From Clostridia bacterium (lineage in GTDB: Bacteria; Bacillota; Clostridia; Oscillospirales; Acutalibacteraceae): 41,747 nucleotides of DNA. A program made the position numbers and the translations under genes. The stretch is from assembly GCA_017613735.1 (NCBI GenBank), contig JAGADF010000015.1, positions 1-41,747 on the forward strand, written 5' to 3'. Of this stretch, positions 9,828-17,740 are shown piece by piece. Every line of letters begins with the position of its first letter. Position 1 is the stretch's first letter. Below the pieces are notes generated by a model. That model was not told where the DNA came from and ran no database searches. It worked only from the letters and a program-made list of their open reading frames with translations.

Positions 9828-10175
9828 ATGCCCGGTACAAGAAAGCTTGGCAGACCGACTGATCACAGAAAGTCGATGCTGAGAGGTATGGTAACATACC
9901 TTTTCGAGAACGGTCAGATAGAAACCACCGTTACAAGAGCTAAAGAGGTTCGCGCTATTGCGGAGAAGATGATTACTCTTGCAAAAGAGAATAATCTCAA
10001 CAATAAGAGAGCGGCTCTCTCATATATCACAAAGGAAGCAGTTGTTAAAAAGCTTTTTGACGAGATTGCTCCCAAGTATGCAGACGTAAACGGCGGTTAC
10101 ACAAGAATTACAAAGACCGGTCCCCGCAGGGGCGACGCGGCTGAGATGTGTATCATCGAGCTCATAGAGAAATAA
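9828..10175 (+). CDS. rplQ: 50S ribosomal protein L17 (bL17)
   Basis: Large-subunit protein near the tunnel exit, last gene of the ribosomal block. It reads [20 protein letters not shown], with [18 protein letters not shown] and [15 protein letters not shown]; 115 residues, the short bacterial form. TAAAGGAGTG precedes ATG 9828. A strong terminator begins seven bases after the stop. Confidence 0.97.
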   Translation: MPGTRKLGRPTDHRKSMLRGMVTYLFENGQIETTVTRAKEVRAIAEKMITLAKENNLNNKRAALSYITKEAVVKKLFDEIAPKYADVNGGYTRITKTGPRRGDAAEMCIIELIEK

Positions 10176-10181
10176 TTTTAA

Positions 10182-10211
10182 AACCCGACTGATTTTCAGT
10201 CGGGTTTTTTT
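10182..10211 (+). terminator. Rho-independent terminator of the ribosomal operon
   Basis: Inverted repeat AACCCGACTGA / TCAGTCGGGTT with a three-base loop, followed directly by a run of T. It lies seven bases after the rplQ stop and ends the long ribosomal transcription unit. Confidence 0.93.
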
Positions 10212-10220
10212 CGCGCGTTT

Positions 10221-10249
10221 TTGACAAAAAATTCACTATTCGTCATTAT
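10221..10249 (+). promoter_or_regulatory. Candidate SigA promoter 1 upstream of the uracil permease
   Basis: TTGACA at 10221-10226, 17-base spacer, CATTAT at 10244-10249. It lies just after the ribosomal terminator. If used it gives a leader of about 155 bases before the permease. I looked for a purine-type riboswitch in that leader and did not recognise one. Confidence 0.5.
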
Positions 10250-10324
10250 ATCCCATATATTGAGGTTCATTTTATTATACAGTTGTCTAACTTGTAGAAA
10301 TTAGGGAAAACGTGTAATTTTTAA

Positions 10325-10353
10325 TTGACTATACAGACTCAATGTGTAATAAT
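10325..10353 (+). promoter_or_regulatory. Candidate SigA promoter 2 upstream of the uracil permease
   Basis: TTGACT at 10325-10330 and AATAAT at 10348-10353 with a 17-base spacer (TAATAA with 16). It lies about 60 bases before the permease start, so it may be the main promoter. The 237-base interval 10176-10412 otherwise holds only the terminator and this AT-rich leader. Confidence 0.55.
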
Positions 10354-10412
10354 TAAAGAGGTAAGAAAAACCAAATATAACTTTTCAAAGTACATTAAGG
10401 GAGGAAATGAAA

Positions 10413-11783
10413 ATGAATCTTACTTACGGCATTAAAGATAAGCCGAAGTTCGGTCAGCTTATCGTTTTTGCACTTCAGCAGTTGCTTGCTATTCTTGCGG
10501 CTACAATTGCGGTACCGACAATCATTAACGGAGCTACAGGTTCCGAAATGAGCCAGTCGGCAGCCCTTTTCGGCGCAGGCGTAGGCTCAATTGTTTATCT
10601 TTTATTCACAAAGTTCAGAAGTCCCGTATTCCTCGGCTCATCGTTCGCTTTCTTAGGCTCAATGATGGCGGCTTTTGCAGGCGCAGCTTCTGCAGCGGCA
10701 GGTTACGCAGGATTTATTCTCGGCGCGGTTTTTGCAGGTCTTGTTTATGTAGTTCTTGCTATTATCGTTAAGTTTGCAGGCGTTAAGTGGATTAACAAGC
10801 TTATGCCCGCAACAGTTATCGGACCGACAGTTTCCATTATCGGTCTTTGCCTTGCCGGAAATGCTATCGGTGATTTCAACGGCGCAAATCTTCTTGCGAA
10901 CGCAGGTATTGAGGTTAACACTTACGCAAGCGTTTGCATCGGTCTTGTAACACTCTTCGTTGTTGTTATCAGCTCGGTATTCGGCAAGAAGATGATGAAA
11001 CTCATCCCCTTCATCATCGGTATAATTGCAGGTTACATTGTTGCAACAATCATTACAATTGTCGGCCTTAAGACAGGCGACACAACGCTTCAGTTCATCG
11101 ATTTCAGCGTATTTAAGGATATGACAATCTTCGCAGTTCCGGACTTTACATTCCTCAAGGCTGCAAAAGGCTTGTCAGACATCAGCGGAAGCTATATAGC
11201 AACTGTTGCTGTTGCTTATGCTCCTGTTGCATTCGTTGTATTTGCTGAGCATATCGCGGACCACAAGAACCTTTCAACTGTTGTCGGTCAGGACCTTCTT
11301 GAAGACCCCGGTCTCCACAGAACTCTTCTCGGTGACGGCGTTGGCTCAATGGCCGGCGCATTCTTCGGCGGCTGCCCGAACACAACTTACGGCGAGTCAA
11401 TCGGCTGCGTAGCTATTACAGGCAACGCTTCAATAGTTACTATCCTTACAACAGCAATTTTAGCTATTGTTATATCGTTCTTCGGACCGTTCGTAACCTT
11501 CCTCGCTTCAATTCCCAGCGCGGTAATGGGCGGCGTTTGCATTACGCTTTACGGCTTCATCGCTGTATCGGGTCTTAAGATGATTCAGAAGGTTGACCTC
11601 GGCGAGAACAAGAATCTGTTTGTTGTCGCAGTTATTCTTATCTGCGGTATCGGCGGACTCAGCTTAACCTTTGGCAAGATTACTATTACAAATATTGCCT
11701 GCGCTTTGATTCTCGGTATCATCACAAATCTTATCGTTTCAAAGAAAAAGGACGAAACTCCCGCAGAGGAAAAGGCTGAATAA
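10413..11783 (+). CDS. uraA: Uracil permease-like NCS2 transporter
   Basis: Proton-coupled nucleobase symporter of the cytoplasmic membrane. The product has 456 residues with about 14 hydrophobic segments. Glu279 in FAEHIADH and Glu328 in PNTTYGESIG are 49 residues apart, as are the two substrate-binding glutamates Glu241 and Glu290 of E. coli UraA. This favours uracil over xanthine, but specificity is not proven. I choose ATG 10413, eight bases after AAGGGAGG; the ATG at 10407 is too close to that site. It is a single-gene unit with a terminator on each side. Confidence 0.88.
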   Translation: MNLTYGIKDKPKFGQLIVFALQQLLAILAATIAVPTIINGATGSEMSQSAALFGAGVGSIVYLLFTKFRSPVFLGSSFAFLGSMMAAFAGAASAAAGYAGFILGAVFAGLVYVVLAIIVKFAGVKWINKLMPATVIGPTVSIIGLCLAGNAIGDFNGANLLANAGIEVNTYASVCIGLVTLFVVVISSVFGKKMMKLIPFIIGIIAGYIVATIITIVGLKTGDTTLQFIDFSVFKDMTIFAVPDFTFLKAAKGLSDISGSYIATVAVAYAPVAFVVFAEHIADHKNLSTVVGQDLLEDPGLHRTLLGDGVGSMAGAFFGGCPNTTYGESIGCVAITGNASIVTILTTAILAIVISFFGPFVTFLASIPSAVMGGVCITLYGFIAVSGLKMIQKVDLGENKNLFVVAVILICGIGGLSLTFGKITITNIACALILGIITNLIVSKKKDETPAEEKAE

Positions 11784-11803
11784 TTTCAGACTGAACAAAA
11801 ATA

Positions 11804-11836
11804 AAACGGTTCAATCTTCGGATTGAGCCGTTTTTT
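11804..11836 (+). terminator. Rho-independent terminator after the uracil permease
   Basis: Stem AAACGGTTCAATC / GATTGAGCCGTTT closed by a TTCG tetraloop and followed by a T run. It lies 20 bases after the permease stop. Confidence 0.93.
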
Positions 11837-11837
11837 C

Positions 11838-11866
11838 TTGACTAAAAGCGTCTGCGGTGGTAGATT
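11838..11866 (+). promoter_or_regulatory. Candidate SigA promoter of the lipoprotein gene
   Basis: TTGACT at 11838-11843, 17-base spacer, TAGATT at 11861-11866, immediately after the permease terminator and about 20 bases before the lipoprotein start. The close spacing leaves a very short leader. Confidence 0.5.
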
Positions 11867-11885
11867 TAAACCAAGAGGTGATAAA

Positions 11886-12938
11886 ATGAAATACTTAAGA
11901 ATAATCACGGCGGTTTTACTTTCGCTTGTAATTACGTTTTCGCTTTGTTCATGCTCAATTGAGATGATAGACAAAAGCCCCGCAACAACTACGGAGCCAA
12001 TACCTACCGACGACCACGACGGCTGGGACGGCGTACCGGAATATGAGGTTAAAAAATACGAGATTGAGGACAGAACCGCGTTTGAGGTTCAGGGCGACCT
12101 TAATGTTTATAAATACGATACCATTGACGATGCGGAAAAGGTTATAGACGTTCTCAACGACTATTATAAGGTCGATTTGAAGGTCGACGAGGACACGCAC
12201 TATGAGGACGGCTACGGCAACTGGTTCTGGGACAACGGTGAAACGGCGGACGTAATAAGCGCGGCGGTTTCGCTTTCGTCAAAAACCGGTAAGTTCTCTT
12301 TCTATTACGCGCCGGGTCAGAATGCTGTTCTTTCGGCTTCAAAGGTCGGCTCGATTGACGAGGACAAGTGGGACGAAAAGGTTACCGAATTTGTAAGCAA
12401 GTTCGAATTTGTTACGGGCAAGCTTGAAATGGACGGCTCCATAGTCTATAACGATTTGTACTACCCCTGCATTACCGAGGACGGAGGGGACAGCGAGGAC
12501 GTTCAGGTTAAGGGCAGAAGATATTTCTTCGTTTCGGATGAATACAGCAAGCAGAGGGTTGACGCTCAGGACGGCTTAAGCTGTTATGTCGAATGCGGAA
12601 ACAGCGAAATAACGGCGCGCGACGTCCAGTACTTTGTCGTAACTATATTTAACGACGGCACAATCGTTTCCGTAGACAACAATATTACAAAGGCTCCGAT
12701 TATTCCCGACGGAACACAGAAGATGATTGACGAAAACGATATGGAAAAGCTTGTTTCATTTTTCACGTCAACTGTCGAGGACGATACGTTCATTCTTAAA
12801 AGAGCGTATGTATGTTCGTACGATAACTATTTCGGCAGACCGGGCATTTCTCCCGTAATCAAGATTGAGTACGCGTTCAAGAGTAATCCTTCGGATGTTC
12901 AGGCAACGGAAATCGCGCTTGAAGGCTTCTACGATTAA
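11886..12938 (+). CDS. Putative lipoprotein of unknown function
   Basis: Not recognised as a named family. From ATG 11886 (GAGGTG at 11874-11879) the product has 350 residues. It begins with a hydrophobic signal peptide, MKYLRIITAVLLSLVITFS, followed by a lipobox LCSC, so the mature protein should be lipid-anchored on the outer face of the membrane. After the cysteine comes a low-complexity linker rich in Thr, Pro and Asp. The rest is acidic and rich in Asp, Tyr and Val, with no evident catalytic motif. Terminators on both sides make it monocistronic. A substrate-binding or surface role would be guesswork. Confidence 0.75.
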   Translation: MKYLRIITAVLLSLVITFSLCSCSIEMIDKSPATTTEPIPTDDHDGWDGVPEYEVKKYEIEDRTAFEVQGDLNVYKYDTIDDAEKVIDVLNDYYKVDLKVDEDTHYEDGYGNWFWDNGETADVISAAVSLSSKTGKFSFYYAPGQNAVLSASKVGSIDEDKWDEKVTEFVSKFEFVTGKLEMDGSIVYNDLYYPCITEDGGDSEDVQVKGRRYFFVSDEYSKQRVDAQDGLSCYVECGNSEITARDVQYFVVTIFNDGTIVSVDNNITKAPIIPDGTQKMIDENDMEKLVSFFTSTVEDDTFILKRAYVCSYDNYFGRPGISPVIKIEYAFKSNPSDVQATEIALEGFYD

Positions 12939-12954
12939 AGAAATATAAAAAATA

Positions 12955-12992
12955 CCCGTTGGTACATTCGTACCAACGGGCTTTTCTTTTTT
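12955..12992. terminator. Terminator between convergent genes
   Basis: Stem CCCGTTGGTAC / GTACCAACGGG at 12955-12980 with an ATTC loop and a T-rich tail on the plus strand. A-rich bases upstream allow it to work also for the minus-strand gene ending at 12995. Confidence 0.88.
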
Positions 12993-12994
12993 AA

Positions 12995-13396
12995 TTATTC
13001 GTCTTTTGCTTCGTCGTCGTCATCAAGCTCAAAATCGAATTCAAGCTTTTCGCCGCAGGCGGGGCAGACAACATAATCGTCGTCAAGTGCGGAATCTTCA
13101 AAGTAAACTGTCTCGCCGCAGGCGGGGCAAACTACCTCGAACATTTCCTCGCCGTAGTCCTCGTCTTCCCAGTCCTCGTAGAAATCGTCTTCAAGAGAAG
13201 CAAGGTCGTCGTCAACCTCGTCAAGCTGAGCGCCGATGAGTTCAACCTCGTCGTCAAGGTCGGCAACCGTCAGAGCCATATCATCGAGAACGTCAATAAT
13301 CGCGTTGATAACCTTTACGGTGTCGTCCTTTTCGTCAAGCTTAAGGCCTTCGACAAGACCTTTAAGGTAAGCAACTTTTTCGGTAATGTTCATCAT
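12995..13396 (-). CDS. CD1247-like acidic protein with C-terminal zinc ribbon
   Basis: Protein of 132-133 residues (either of two adjacent ATG codons could be used; AAGGAGG is upstream). The N-terminal part (EKVAYLKGLVEGLKLDEKDD) resembles the CD1247 N-terminal domain of Clostridia. A very acidic, probably coiled-coil middle follows, then a zinc ribbon with two CPACGE motifs about 26 residues apart. The function of the family is not known to me. It follows efp by 18 bases and is probably co-transcribed with it, which hints at a link to translation. Confidence 0.75.
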   Translation of the reverse strand: MMNITEKVAYLKGLVEGLKLDEKDDTVKVINAIIDVLDDMALTVADLDDEVELIGAQLDEVDDDLASLEDDFYEDWEDEDYGEEMFEVVCPACGETVYFEDSALDDDYVVCPACGEKLEFDFELDDDDEAKDE

Positions 13397-13414
13397 AACA
13401 ACCTCCTTGCCAAC

Positions 13415-13978
13415 TTAACCGTTAGCTCTGGACATATATTCACCTGTTCTTGTGTCGACATTAATCATCTCGCCCTCTTCAATGAAAAGGGGAACGCGGA
13501 TTTCAGCGCCTGTTTCAAGCGTAGCGGGCTTTGTAGCGTTTGTCGCGGTGTTGCCTGCGAAACCGGGTTCGGTCTTTGTAACCTGAAGAACTACGAAGTT
13601 CGGAGGCTCAACGCCGAATACCTTACCCTTATAGGAGAGTACCTTACAGGTCATATTCTCTTTGACAAACTTGAAGTTGTCGCCAAGCTCGCTTGCATTG
13701 ATAGGAACAAGTTCATATGTTTCGGGATCCATGAAATAATAGAGGTCGCCGTCAGCGTATGAGAAATCCATGTCCTTTCTCTCGATAAATGCCGTCGGGA
13801 ATTTATCGGTGGGGCTGAAGGTCTTTTCAACAACGCTGCCCGCAATTACGTTACGGATTTTTGTACGTACGAACGCGGCGCCCTTACCGGGTTTAACGTG
13901 CTGAAACTCAATAATCTGATAGACCTGACCGTCCATTTCGAAAGTAATGCCGTTTTTAAAATCGCCAGCTGATACCAT
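13415..13978 (-). CDS. efp: Elongation factor P
   Basis: Relieves ribosome stalling at polyproline stretches by binding between the P and E sites. The 187-residue product has the three beta-barrel domains of the family. Lys32 sits at the tip of the loop in [10 protein letters not shown], the position that carries a post-translational modification in other EF-P proteins; no modification gene is seen in the window. It is minus strand, with GGAGG nine bases before ATG, its own promoter at 14020-14048, and the CD1247-like gene downstream. Confidence 0.96.
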   Translation of the reverse strand: MVSAGDFKNGITFEMDGQVYQIIEFQHVKPGKGAAFVRTKIRNVIAGSVVEKTFSPTDKFPTAFIERKDMDFSYADGDLYYFMDPETYELVPINASELGDNFKFVKENMTCKVLSYKGKVFGVEPPNFVVLQVTKTEPGFAGNTATNATKPATLETGAEIRVPLFIEEGEMINVDTRTGEYMSRANG

Positions 13979-14019
13979 AAATTTTTTCCTCCAATGAGTT
14001 TTTTTACTTTAACAAGAAT

Positions 14020-14048
14020 ATTTTACACTATAAAAGCATATTTTTCAA
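14020..14048 (-). promoter_or_regulatory. SigA promoter of efp
   Basis: Read on the minus strand: TTGAAA (14043-14048), 17-base spacer, TAAAAT (14020-14025), about 40 bases before the efp start. The same AT-rich stretch forms a hairpin (CATATTTTT / AAAAATATG) that may weakly terminate the upstream peptidase transcript. Confidence 0.65.
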
Positions 14049-14064
14049 GAAAAAATATGTGTTT

Positions 14065-15135
14065 TTAAAGGATTATAAGCTCTTTCGGAGCAAGAGTAAG
14101 ATTCGTATTGCCGTTTTCGGTGACAAGAAGCATATCTTCAATTCTTACGCCGAAGTTATCGGGAATATAAATGCCGGGCTCGTCGGTGACAATATTGCCT
14201 GAGTGAAGGGTGCTTTCGCTTCTCGGAGACAGTGACGGATGCTCGTGAATTTCAACGCCTACGCCGTGACCGAGACCGTGACCGAAATATTCGCCGTAAC
14301 CCGCATTTTTAATTACATCACGCGCCGCCCTGTCTGCGTCAGAGCATTTGACGCCCTCTTTAATAACGTCCATAGCCGCATTCTGCGCATTAAGAACTGT
14401 TTGGTAAACTTTTCTTTGTTCGTCCGAAACAGAGCCCAGGGCGACAGTTCTTGTCATATCGCTGTGGTACCCGTTAACTACCGCGCCGAAATCCATTGTT
14501 ATAAAATCACCGTTTTTAACAATGTTGTCGGACGGTACGCCGTGGGGCATACTTGTTTTTTTGCCTGCAACCGCTATTGTTTCAAATGAAAGGGCTTCGG
14601 CGCCGTTTCTTAACATAAAGAAATCAAGTTCAAGCTGAATGTCCTTTTCGGTTACGCCCTCTTTAATAAAACCGAGGGTGTGTTCAAGCGCTTTTTCCGC
14701 AATCCTCTGCGCCGCCTTTATGCACTCAACCTCAGCGTAGCTTTTAACCGAGCGAAGCGAAGAAATATATGTGTCGAGTTTATCGTCAGCTACAAATTCA
14801 AGCGAGGTAAGCTTGCTTTTAAGCATATCAAGAGTTGAAACTGTTGTTCTTGACGCCTCAATGCCGACTTTTTTAACATTCATTTCTTCAAACAGGTTTT
14901 GTATTTGAAGAATATCCGCCGACTGTAAAAGCACCTCGCTGTCGGTTATTTTTTTACCTGCCGCCTCAACATAACGGCTGTCCGTTATAAAAACCGCTCT
15001 TTCCCTTGAAACAAGAAGATAGCCGTCCGAGGACTCAAAGGATGTGAAATAACGTCTGTTTTCGGGTGAGATAATAAGACAGCCGTCAAACGGACAATCG
15101 GGCAAATTTAAAAGTGACTGTAACTGTTTAATCAT
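14065..15135 (-). CDS. Xaa-Pro aminopeptidase family protein (M24B)
   Basis: Predicted cytosolic metallopeptidase cleaving the bond between a first residue and proline. The product has 356 residues: an N-terminal creatinase-like domain (about 1-130), then the pita-bread catalytic domain. Metal ligands are visible: Asp pair in TMDFGAVVNGYHSDMTRT, His in FGHGLGHGVG, Glu in TDEPGIY and Glu in VRIEDML. It overlaps the end of yqeG by eight bases, so it is coupled to it. The pairing with efp (proline-related translation) is common in Firmicutes. Exact specificity is inferred. Confidence 0.9.
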   Translation of the reverse strand: MIKQLQSLLNLPDCPFDGCLIISPENRRYFTSFESSDGYLLVSRERAVFITDSRYVEAAGKKITDSEVLLQSADILQIQNLFEEMNVKKVGIEASRTTVSTLDMLKSKLTSLEFVADDKLDTYISSLRSVKSYAEVECIKAAQRIAEKALEHTLGFIKEGVTEKDIQLELDFFMLRNGAEALSFETIAVAGKKTSMPHGVPSDNIVKNGDFITMDFGAVVNGYHSDMTRTVALGSVSDEQRKVYQTVLNAQNAAMDVIKEGVKCSDADRAARDVIKNAGYGEYFGHGLGHGVGVEIHEHPSLSPRSESTLHSGNIVTDEPGIYIPDNFGVRIEDMLLVTENGNTNLTLAPKELIIL

Positions 15136-15652
15136 TGAAACCGTACCTCTTTGTTTTTAAAACTTCATCCATAATTTTCTTTTCTTTTTTTCTGCGTCTT
15201 TTATAAAGCAGGGCAAAGCGGATTTCGTCGGCAACCTTGTCGGTTTTAATTGAAACCGCTCCGCTTCTGTTCGCGGCGACAATGTCCGAGGAAATCTGGT
15301 CGCCTATCATAGCAATTTCGCTCGGCTTTACGTTAAAATCCTTTGCCGCCCTGAGAATACCGCGCGGACTCGGCTTAAAGCAGGCGCCGTAGGTTTTTAT
15401 GCCAAGATGTCCGCTGATTTTTTTTGCCCTGTTGGGAGACGCGTTGGAAACAACCGTGATTTTAAGTCCGCTTTTCCGGATTTTTTCAACCCAGTCCTTC
15501 GCGCCGTCTATAAAATCTATCGTGTTATCGTAGACGAGCGTGTTGTCCGCGTCGACCGCAACGAGCTTTATGCCGCGGCTTATCAAGTCCTCGGGTGAAA
15601 TGTCGAGAACCGAATGAAAAAGATAATCGGGGATGTAAATACTGTCAATCAT
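15128..15652 (-). CDS. yqeG: YqeG-family HAD IIIA phosphatase
   Basis: HAD-superfamily phosphatase of 174 residues. Motif I is VDADNTLVYDN, motif II VVSNAS, motif III the Lys in CFKPSPRG, and motif IV MIGDQISSDIVAA. The basic C-terminus (YKRRRKKEKK) is unusual in charge. The substrate is probably a phosphorylated metabolite; it is not known from sequence. The ribosome binding site is weak (TTAGG). The only space between this start and rpsU is filled by a terminator, so expression may depend on read-through. Confidence 0.88.
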   Translation of the reverse strand: MIDSIYIPDYLFHSVLDISPEDLISRGIKLVAVDADNTLVYDNTIDFIDGAKDWVEKIRKSGLKITVVSNASPNRAKKISGHLGIKTYGACFKPSPRGILRAAKDFNVKPSEIAMIGDQISSDIVAANRSGAVSIKTDKVADEIRFALLYKRRRKKEKKIMDEVLKTKRYGFND

Positions 15653-15665
15653 AACCTAACCGATA

Positions 15666-15694
15666 AAACAAAAACGGGCAGGAAACCCCACCCG
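15666..15694 (-). terminator. Terminator after rpsU
   Basis: On the minus strand CGGGTGG pairs with CCTGCCCG (two G-U wobbles in RNA), followed by a T run (15666-15674). It lies between the rpsU stop at 15708 and the yqeG start at 15652. Confidence 0.7.
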
Positions 15695-15707
15695 CCTTTA
15701 TTCTTAA

Positions 15708-15884
15708 TTACTTAAACTTACGTTTACGAGCAGCCTCGCTCTTCTTTTTTCTTTTAACAGAAGGCTTCTCGTAATGCTCTCTCTTACGGACTTCCTGGAT
15801 AACTCCGTCACGTGAGGTCTGTCTCTTAAAGCGACGAAGAGCGCTGTCGAGAGATTCGTTTTCTTTAACTTTTACCTGGCTCAC
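15708..15884 (-). CDS. rpsU: 30S ribosomal protein S21 (bS21)
   Basis: Small basic ribosomal protein of 58 residues, read on the minus strand from GTG 15884. It opens [20 protein letters not shown], continues [20 protein letters not shown] and ends [15 protein letters not shown], a clear S21. GGGAGGG precedes the GTG; the nearer ATG is followed at once by a stop and cannot be the start. S21 is needed for efficient initiation on mRNAs with extended leader contacts. Confidence 0.95.
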   Translation of the reverse strand: MSQVKVKENESLDSALRRFKRQTSRDGVIQEVRKREHYEKPSVKRKKKSEAARKRKFK

Positions 15885-15924
15885 TTACATTCCCTCCCTT
15901 TTTATTTGGGATTTATACTGAGTT

Positions 15925-15953
15925 ATTTTAACAGAAAGAGACCGTGTTGTCAA
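15925..15953 (-). promoter_or_regulatory. SigA promoter of rpsU
   Basis: Minus strand: TTGACA (15948-15953), 17-base spacer, TAAAAT (15925-15930). The -35 box overlaps the last codons of thiT, so rpsU has its own strong promoter. Confidence 0.8.
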
Positions 15954-16537
15954 GCGTTTTCTTTTCTTTTGCGAATCAAATCGGGTTTGGAAAAATCAAG
16001 CACAAGGCTGATAAGAATTGCGCCGATAACTGTGATAATCAATTCGGGCAGCATATAGGTCGCGTTGTACGATAAAGAGTAAAGCCAGACGGGCGTTCCC
16101 TCGGGTGCGTAACCGCCCCAGATTGTCGCGCCGCTGACAAAATGACAAAGGCAACGGATTACGGAAACGACCGCTCCGCCCAGAGCCAATGCCGCGCCCT
16201 GATTTTTAATCTTGTTTCTGAACATACCGCCGAGTCCGAGGCAGGTGTACGCTACAAGATAATCGGCAAGAATGAGAATAAGAACTCCCGAAATGCCCGT
16301 GACGTAAGAAAGGTTTTTAAGCCCGAAAATGAACTGGAAAACGCTCATTGTAAAGCCCGAGAAAAGACCCCACTTAACGCCGTAGCGGTACGAGAGAATG
16401 ATGATGGGAAGCTGGCTGAAAAACGTAACGCTTCCGCCGAAGGGCAGATGAATTACCGCGAATTCATTTAAAGCGACCGCGAGCGCAATCATAAGCGCGC
16501 TTTCGACCATCCGTCTTGTTGTTTTTACTTGTTCCAT
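15950..16537 (-). CDS. thiT: Thiamine ECF transporter S component ThiT
   Basis: Membrane-embedded thiamine-binding subunit of an energy-coupling factor transporter; the shared EcfA/EcfT module is not in the window. The product has 195 residues and about six hydrophobic segments. His in CLCHFVSGATIWGGY and the YSLSYNATYMLPE segment correspond to the thiamine pocket (His125, Tyr146, Asn151 in the lactococcal protein, from memory). I start at ATG 16537, eight bases after GGAGG; an in-frame TTG further upstream lies inside that site. A TPP riboswitch in the leader confirms the substrate. Confidence 0.94.
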   Translation of the reverse strand: MEQVKTTRRMVESALMIALAVALNEFAVIHLPFGGSVTFFSQLPIIILSYRYGVKWGLFSGFTMSVFQFIFGLKNLSYVTGISGVLILILADYLVAYTCLGLGGMFRNKIKNQGAALALGGAVVSVIRCLCHFVSGATIWGGYAPEGTPVWLYSLSYNATYMLPELIITVIGAILISLVLDFSKPDLIRKRKENA

Positions 16538-16550
16538 TTTTATTTCCTCC

Positions 16551-16580
16551 AATAAAAAATCCCTGCGGAAAACCGCAGGG
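16551..16580 (-). terminator. Riboswitch-controlled terminator in the thiT leader
   Basis: Minus strand: CCCTGCGG, TTTT loop, CCGCAGGG, then a T run (16551-16560). It lies between the TPP aptamer and thiT. Arrangement and sequence fit a transcriptional OFF switch that terminates when TPP is bound. Confidence 0.9.
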
Positions 16581-16598
16581 AGACTGTTTTTTAATAAC

Positions 16599-16686
16599 TT
16601 CCTACGGCGGCATTATCCGCATCAGGTCGAGGGTTCAAGGTCGCATCTGACCTTATCTCAGCCGACATACCGTCAGCACCCCTGTC
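16599..16686 (-). promoter_or_regulatory. TPP riboswitch (THI element)
   Basis: On the minus strand the conserved blocks are in order: GGGGTGC, GGCTGAGAT, GACC TTGAACCC, CGACCTGATGCGGATAATGCC (as CCTGATGCGGATAATGCC) and GTAGGAAGT. These are the pyrimidine-sensing and pyrophosphate-sensing helices of the TPP aptamer. It is followed by a strong terminator and thiT, so thiamine import falls when cellular TPP is high. Confidence 0.95.
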
Positions 16687-16699
16687 TATTTGCAATTTG

Positions 16700-16728
16700 A
16701 TTTTAGCACTGCAAAGTGCATTTGTCAA
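16700..16728 (-). promoter_or_regulatory. SigA promoter of the thiT riboswitch transcript
   Basis: Minus strand: TTGACA (16723-16728), 17-base spacer, TAAAAT (16700-16705). The spacer contains the inverted repeat GCACT-TTGC-AGTGC. It lies just after the uppP stop codon. Confidence 0.82.
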
Positions 16729-16732
16729 CGGT

Positions 16733-17590
16733 TTAATGAATACTTCCCGTTGAAATGAGCTTGACAATAAAATAAAGAAAAACTATCGCGCCGAGAATAA
16801 TTCTGTAATAGCCGAAGGCTTTGAAATCGTGTCGTCTGATATATTTTAAAAGGAATTTGATGGCGACGACCGAAACGATGAACGAAACAATGCAACCGAA
16901 GAAAAGAACTGCGATTTCGGTACCCGTAACGGGCGTGCCCGAGGCGGCGAACTTAATTATCTTAATAAGCGATGCGCCCGCCATGGCGGGAACGGCGAGG
17001 AAAAAGGTGAACTGAGCCGCGACCGGACGTGAAATGCCGAGCGCGAGCGAGCCTATAATCGTAGCTCCCGACCTTGAAGTGCCGGGGAAAATCGCCGCGA
17101 TAAGCTGAAAACAGCCGATTATAAGCGCGTCGAGAAATGAAATCTGATTAATCGATTTGATTTTCGGGACGGCGTTTTTGTTTCTGTTTTCAACGTAGAT
17201 AAACGCTACGCCGAAAAGGATAAGCATTATAGCCACCGAAAGCCCGTTGTAAAAATACTTCTGGCTGAAGTTGTCGAGCGGGAGACCTATAATGACGGTC
17301 GGAATGCACGCGACAATTATTTTCATCCACATAACGACGGTAGTTCTTTTGTAATAGCCTTCTTCCTTTGAGGTAAAGGGCCACAGCTTTTTCCAGAACA
17401 TAAGAACGACCGCCATAATTGCGCCGAGCTGAATGACGACGTTGAACATTTCAAGAAACTCGTCGGAGCATTTGAGGGAAACAAAGTCGTTGAGAAGAAT
17501 AAGGTGTCCCGTGCTGCTTATGGGCAGCCATTCGGTGATACCCTCAATTATTCCGAAAAGAATAGATTTTAATATTTCAACAAAAACCAT
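16733..17590 (-). CDS. uppP: Undecaprenyl-diphosphatase UppP (BacA)
   Basis: Integral membrane phosphatase that recycles undecaprenyl diphosphate to the lipid carrier for peptidoglycan synthesis. The 285-residue product has the first catalytic motif EGITEWLPISSTGH near residues 15-29 and the second, FPGTSRSGATI, in the middle, among about eight hydrophobic segments. GGAG precedes ATG 17590. It is divergent from ddl, also a cell-wall gene, with back-to-back promoters in between. Raised dosage of this family gives bacitracin tolerance in other species. Confidence 0.96.
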   Translation of the reverse strand: MVFVEILKSILFGIIEGITEWLPISSTGHLILLNDFVSLKCSDEFLEMFNVVIQLGAIMAVVLMFWKKLWPFTSKEEGYYKRTTVVMWMKIIVACIPTVIIGLPLDNFSQKYFYNGLSVAIMLILFGVAFIYVENRNKNAVPKIKSINQISFLDALIIGCFQLIAAIFPGTSRSGATIIGSLALGISRPVAAQFTFFLAVPAMAGASLIKIIKFAASGTPVTGTEIAVLFFGCIVSFIVSVVAIKFLLKYIRRHDFKAFGYYRIILGAIVFLYFIVKLISTGSIH

Positions 17591-17632
17591 ATATAAACTC
17601 CAAAAAACGACAAATTTTTTAATAACATAATA

Positions 17633-17661
17633 ATTATAACTTTAAAACCGCATTTTTTCAA
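17633..17661 (-). promoter_or_regulatory. SigA promoter of uppP
   Basis: Minus strand: TTGAAA (17656-17661), 17-base spacer, TATAAT (17633-17638), about 45 bases before the uppP start. Confidence 0.75.
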
Positions 17662-17676
17662 CCCGAAATTGCTTAA

Positions 17677-17705
17677 TTGAGTTGTAAAAAACAATAAAAT
17701 ATGAT
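17677..17705 (+). promoter_or_regulatory. SigA promoter of ddl operon
   Basis: TTGAGT at 17677-17682, 17-base spacer, TATGAT at 17700-17705, about 35 bases before ddl. It is separated from the divergent uppP promoter by only 15 bases. Confidence 0.65.
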
Positions 17706-17740
17706 ATATTATATTGATTAATTATTCGGAGGCTATTTTA

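Noticed and set aside
10212-10406. Possible purine or other riboswitch before the uracil permease
   Set aside because: I could not find the conserved core bases or paired helices of a purine aptamer, and there is no terminator between leader and gene.
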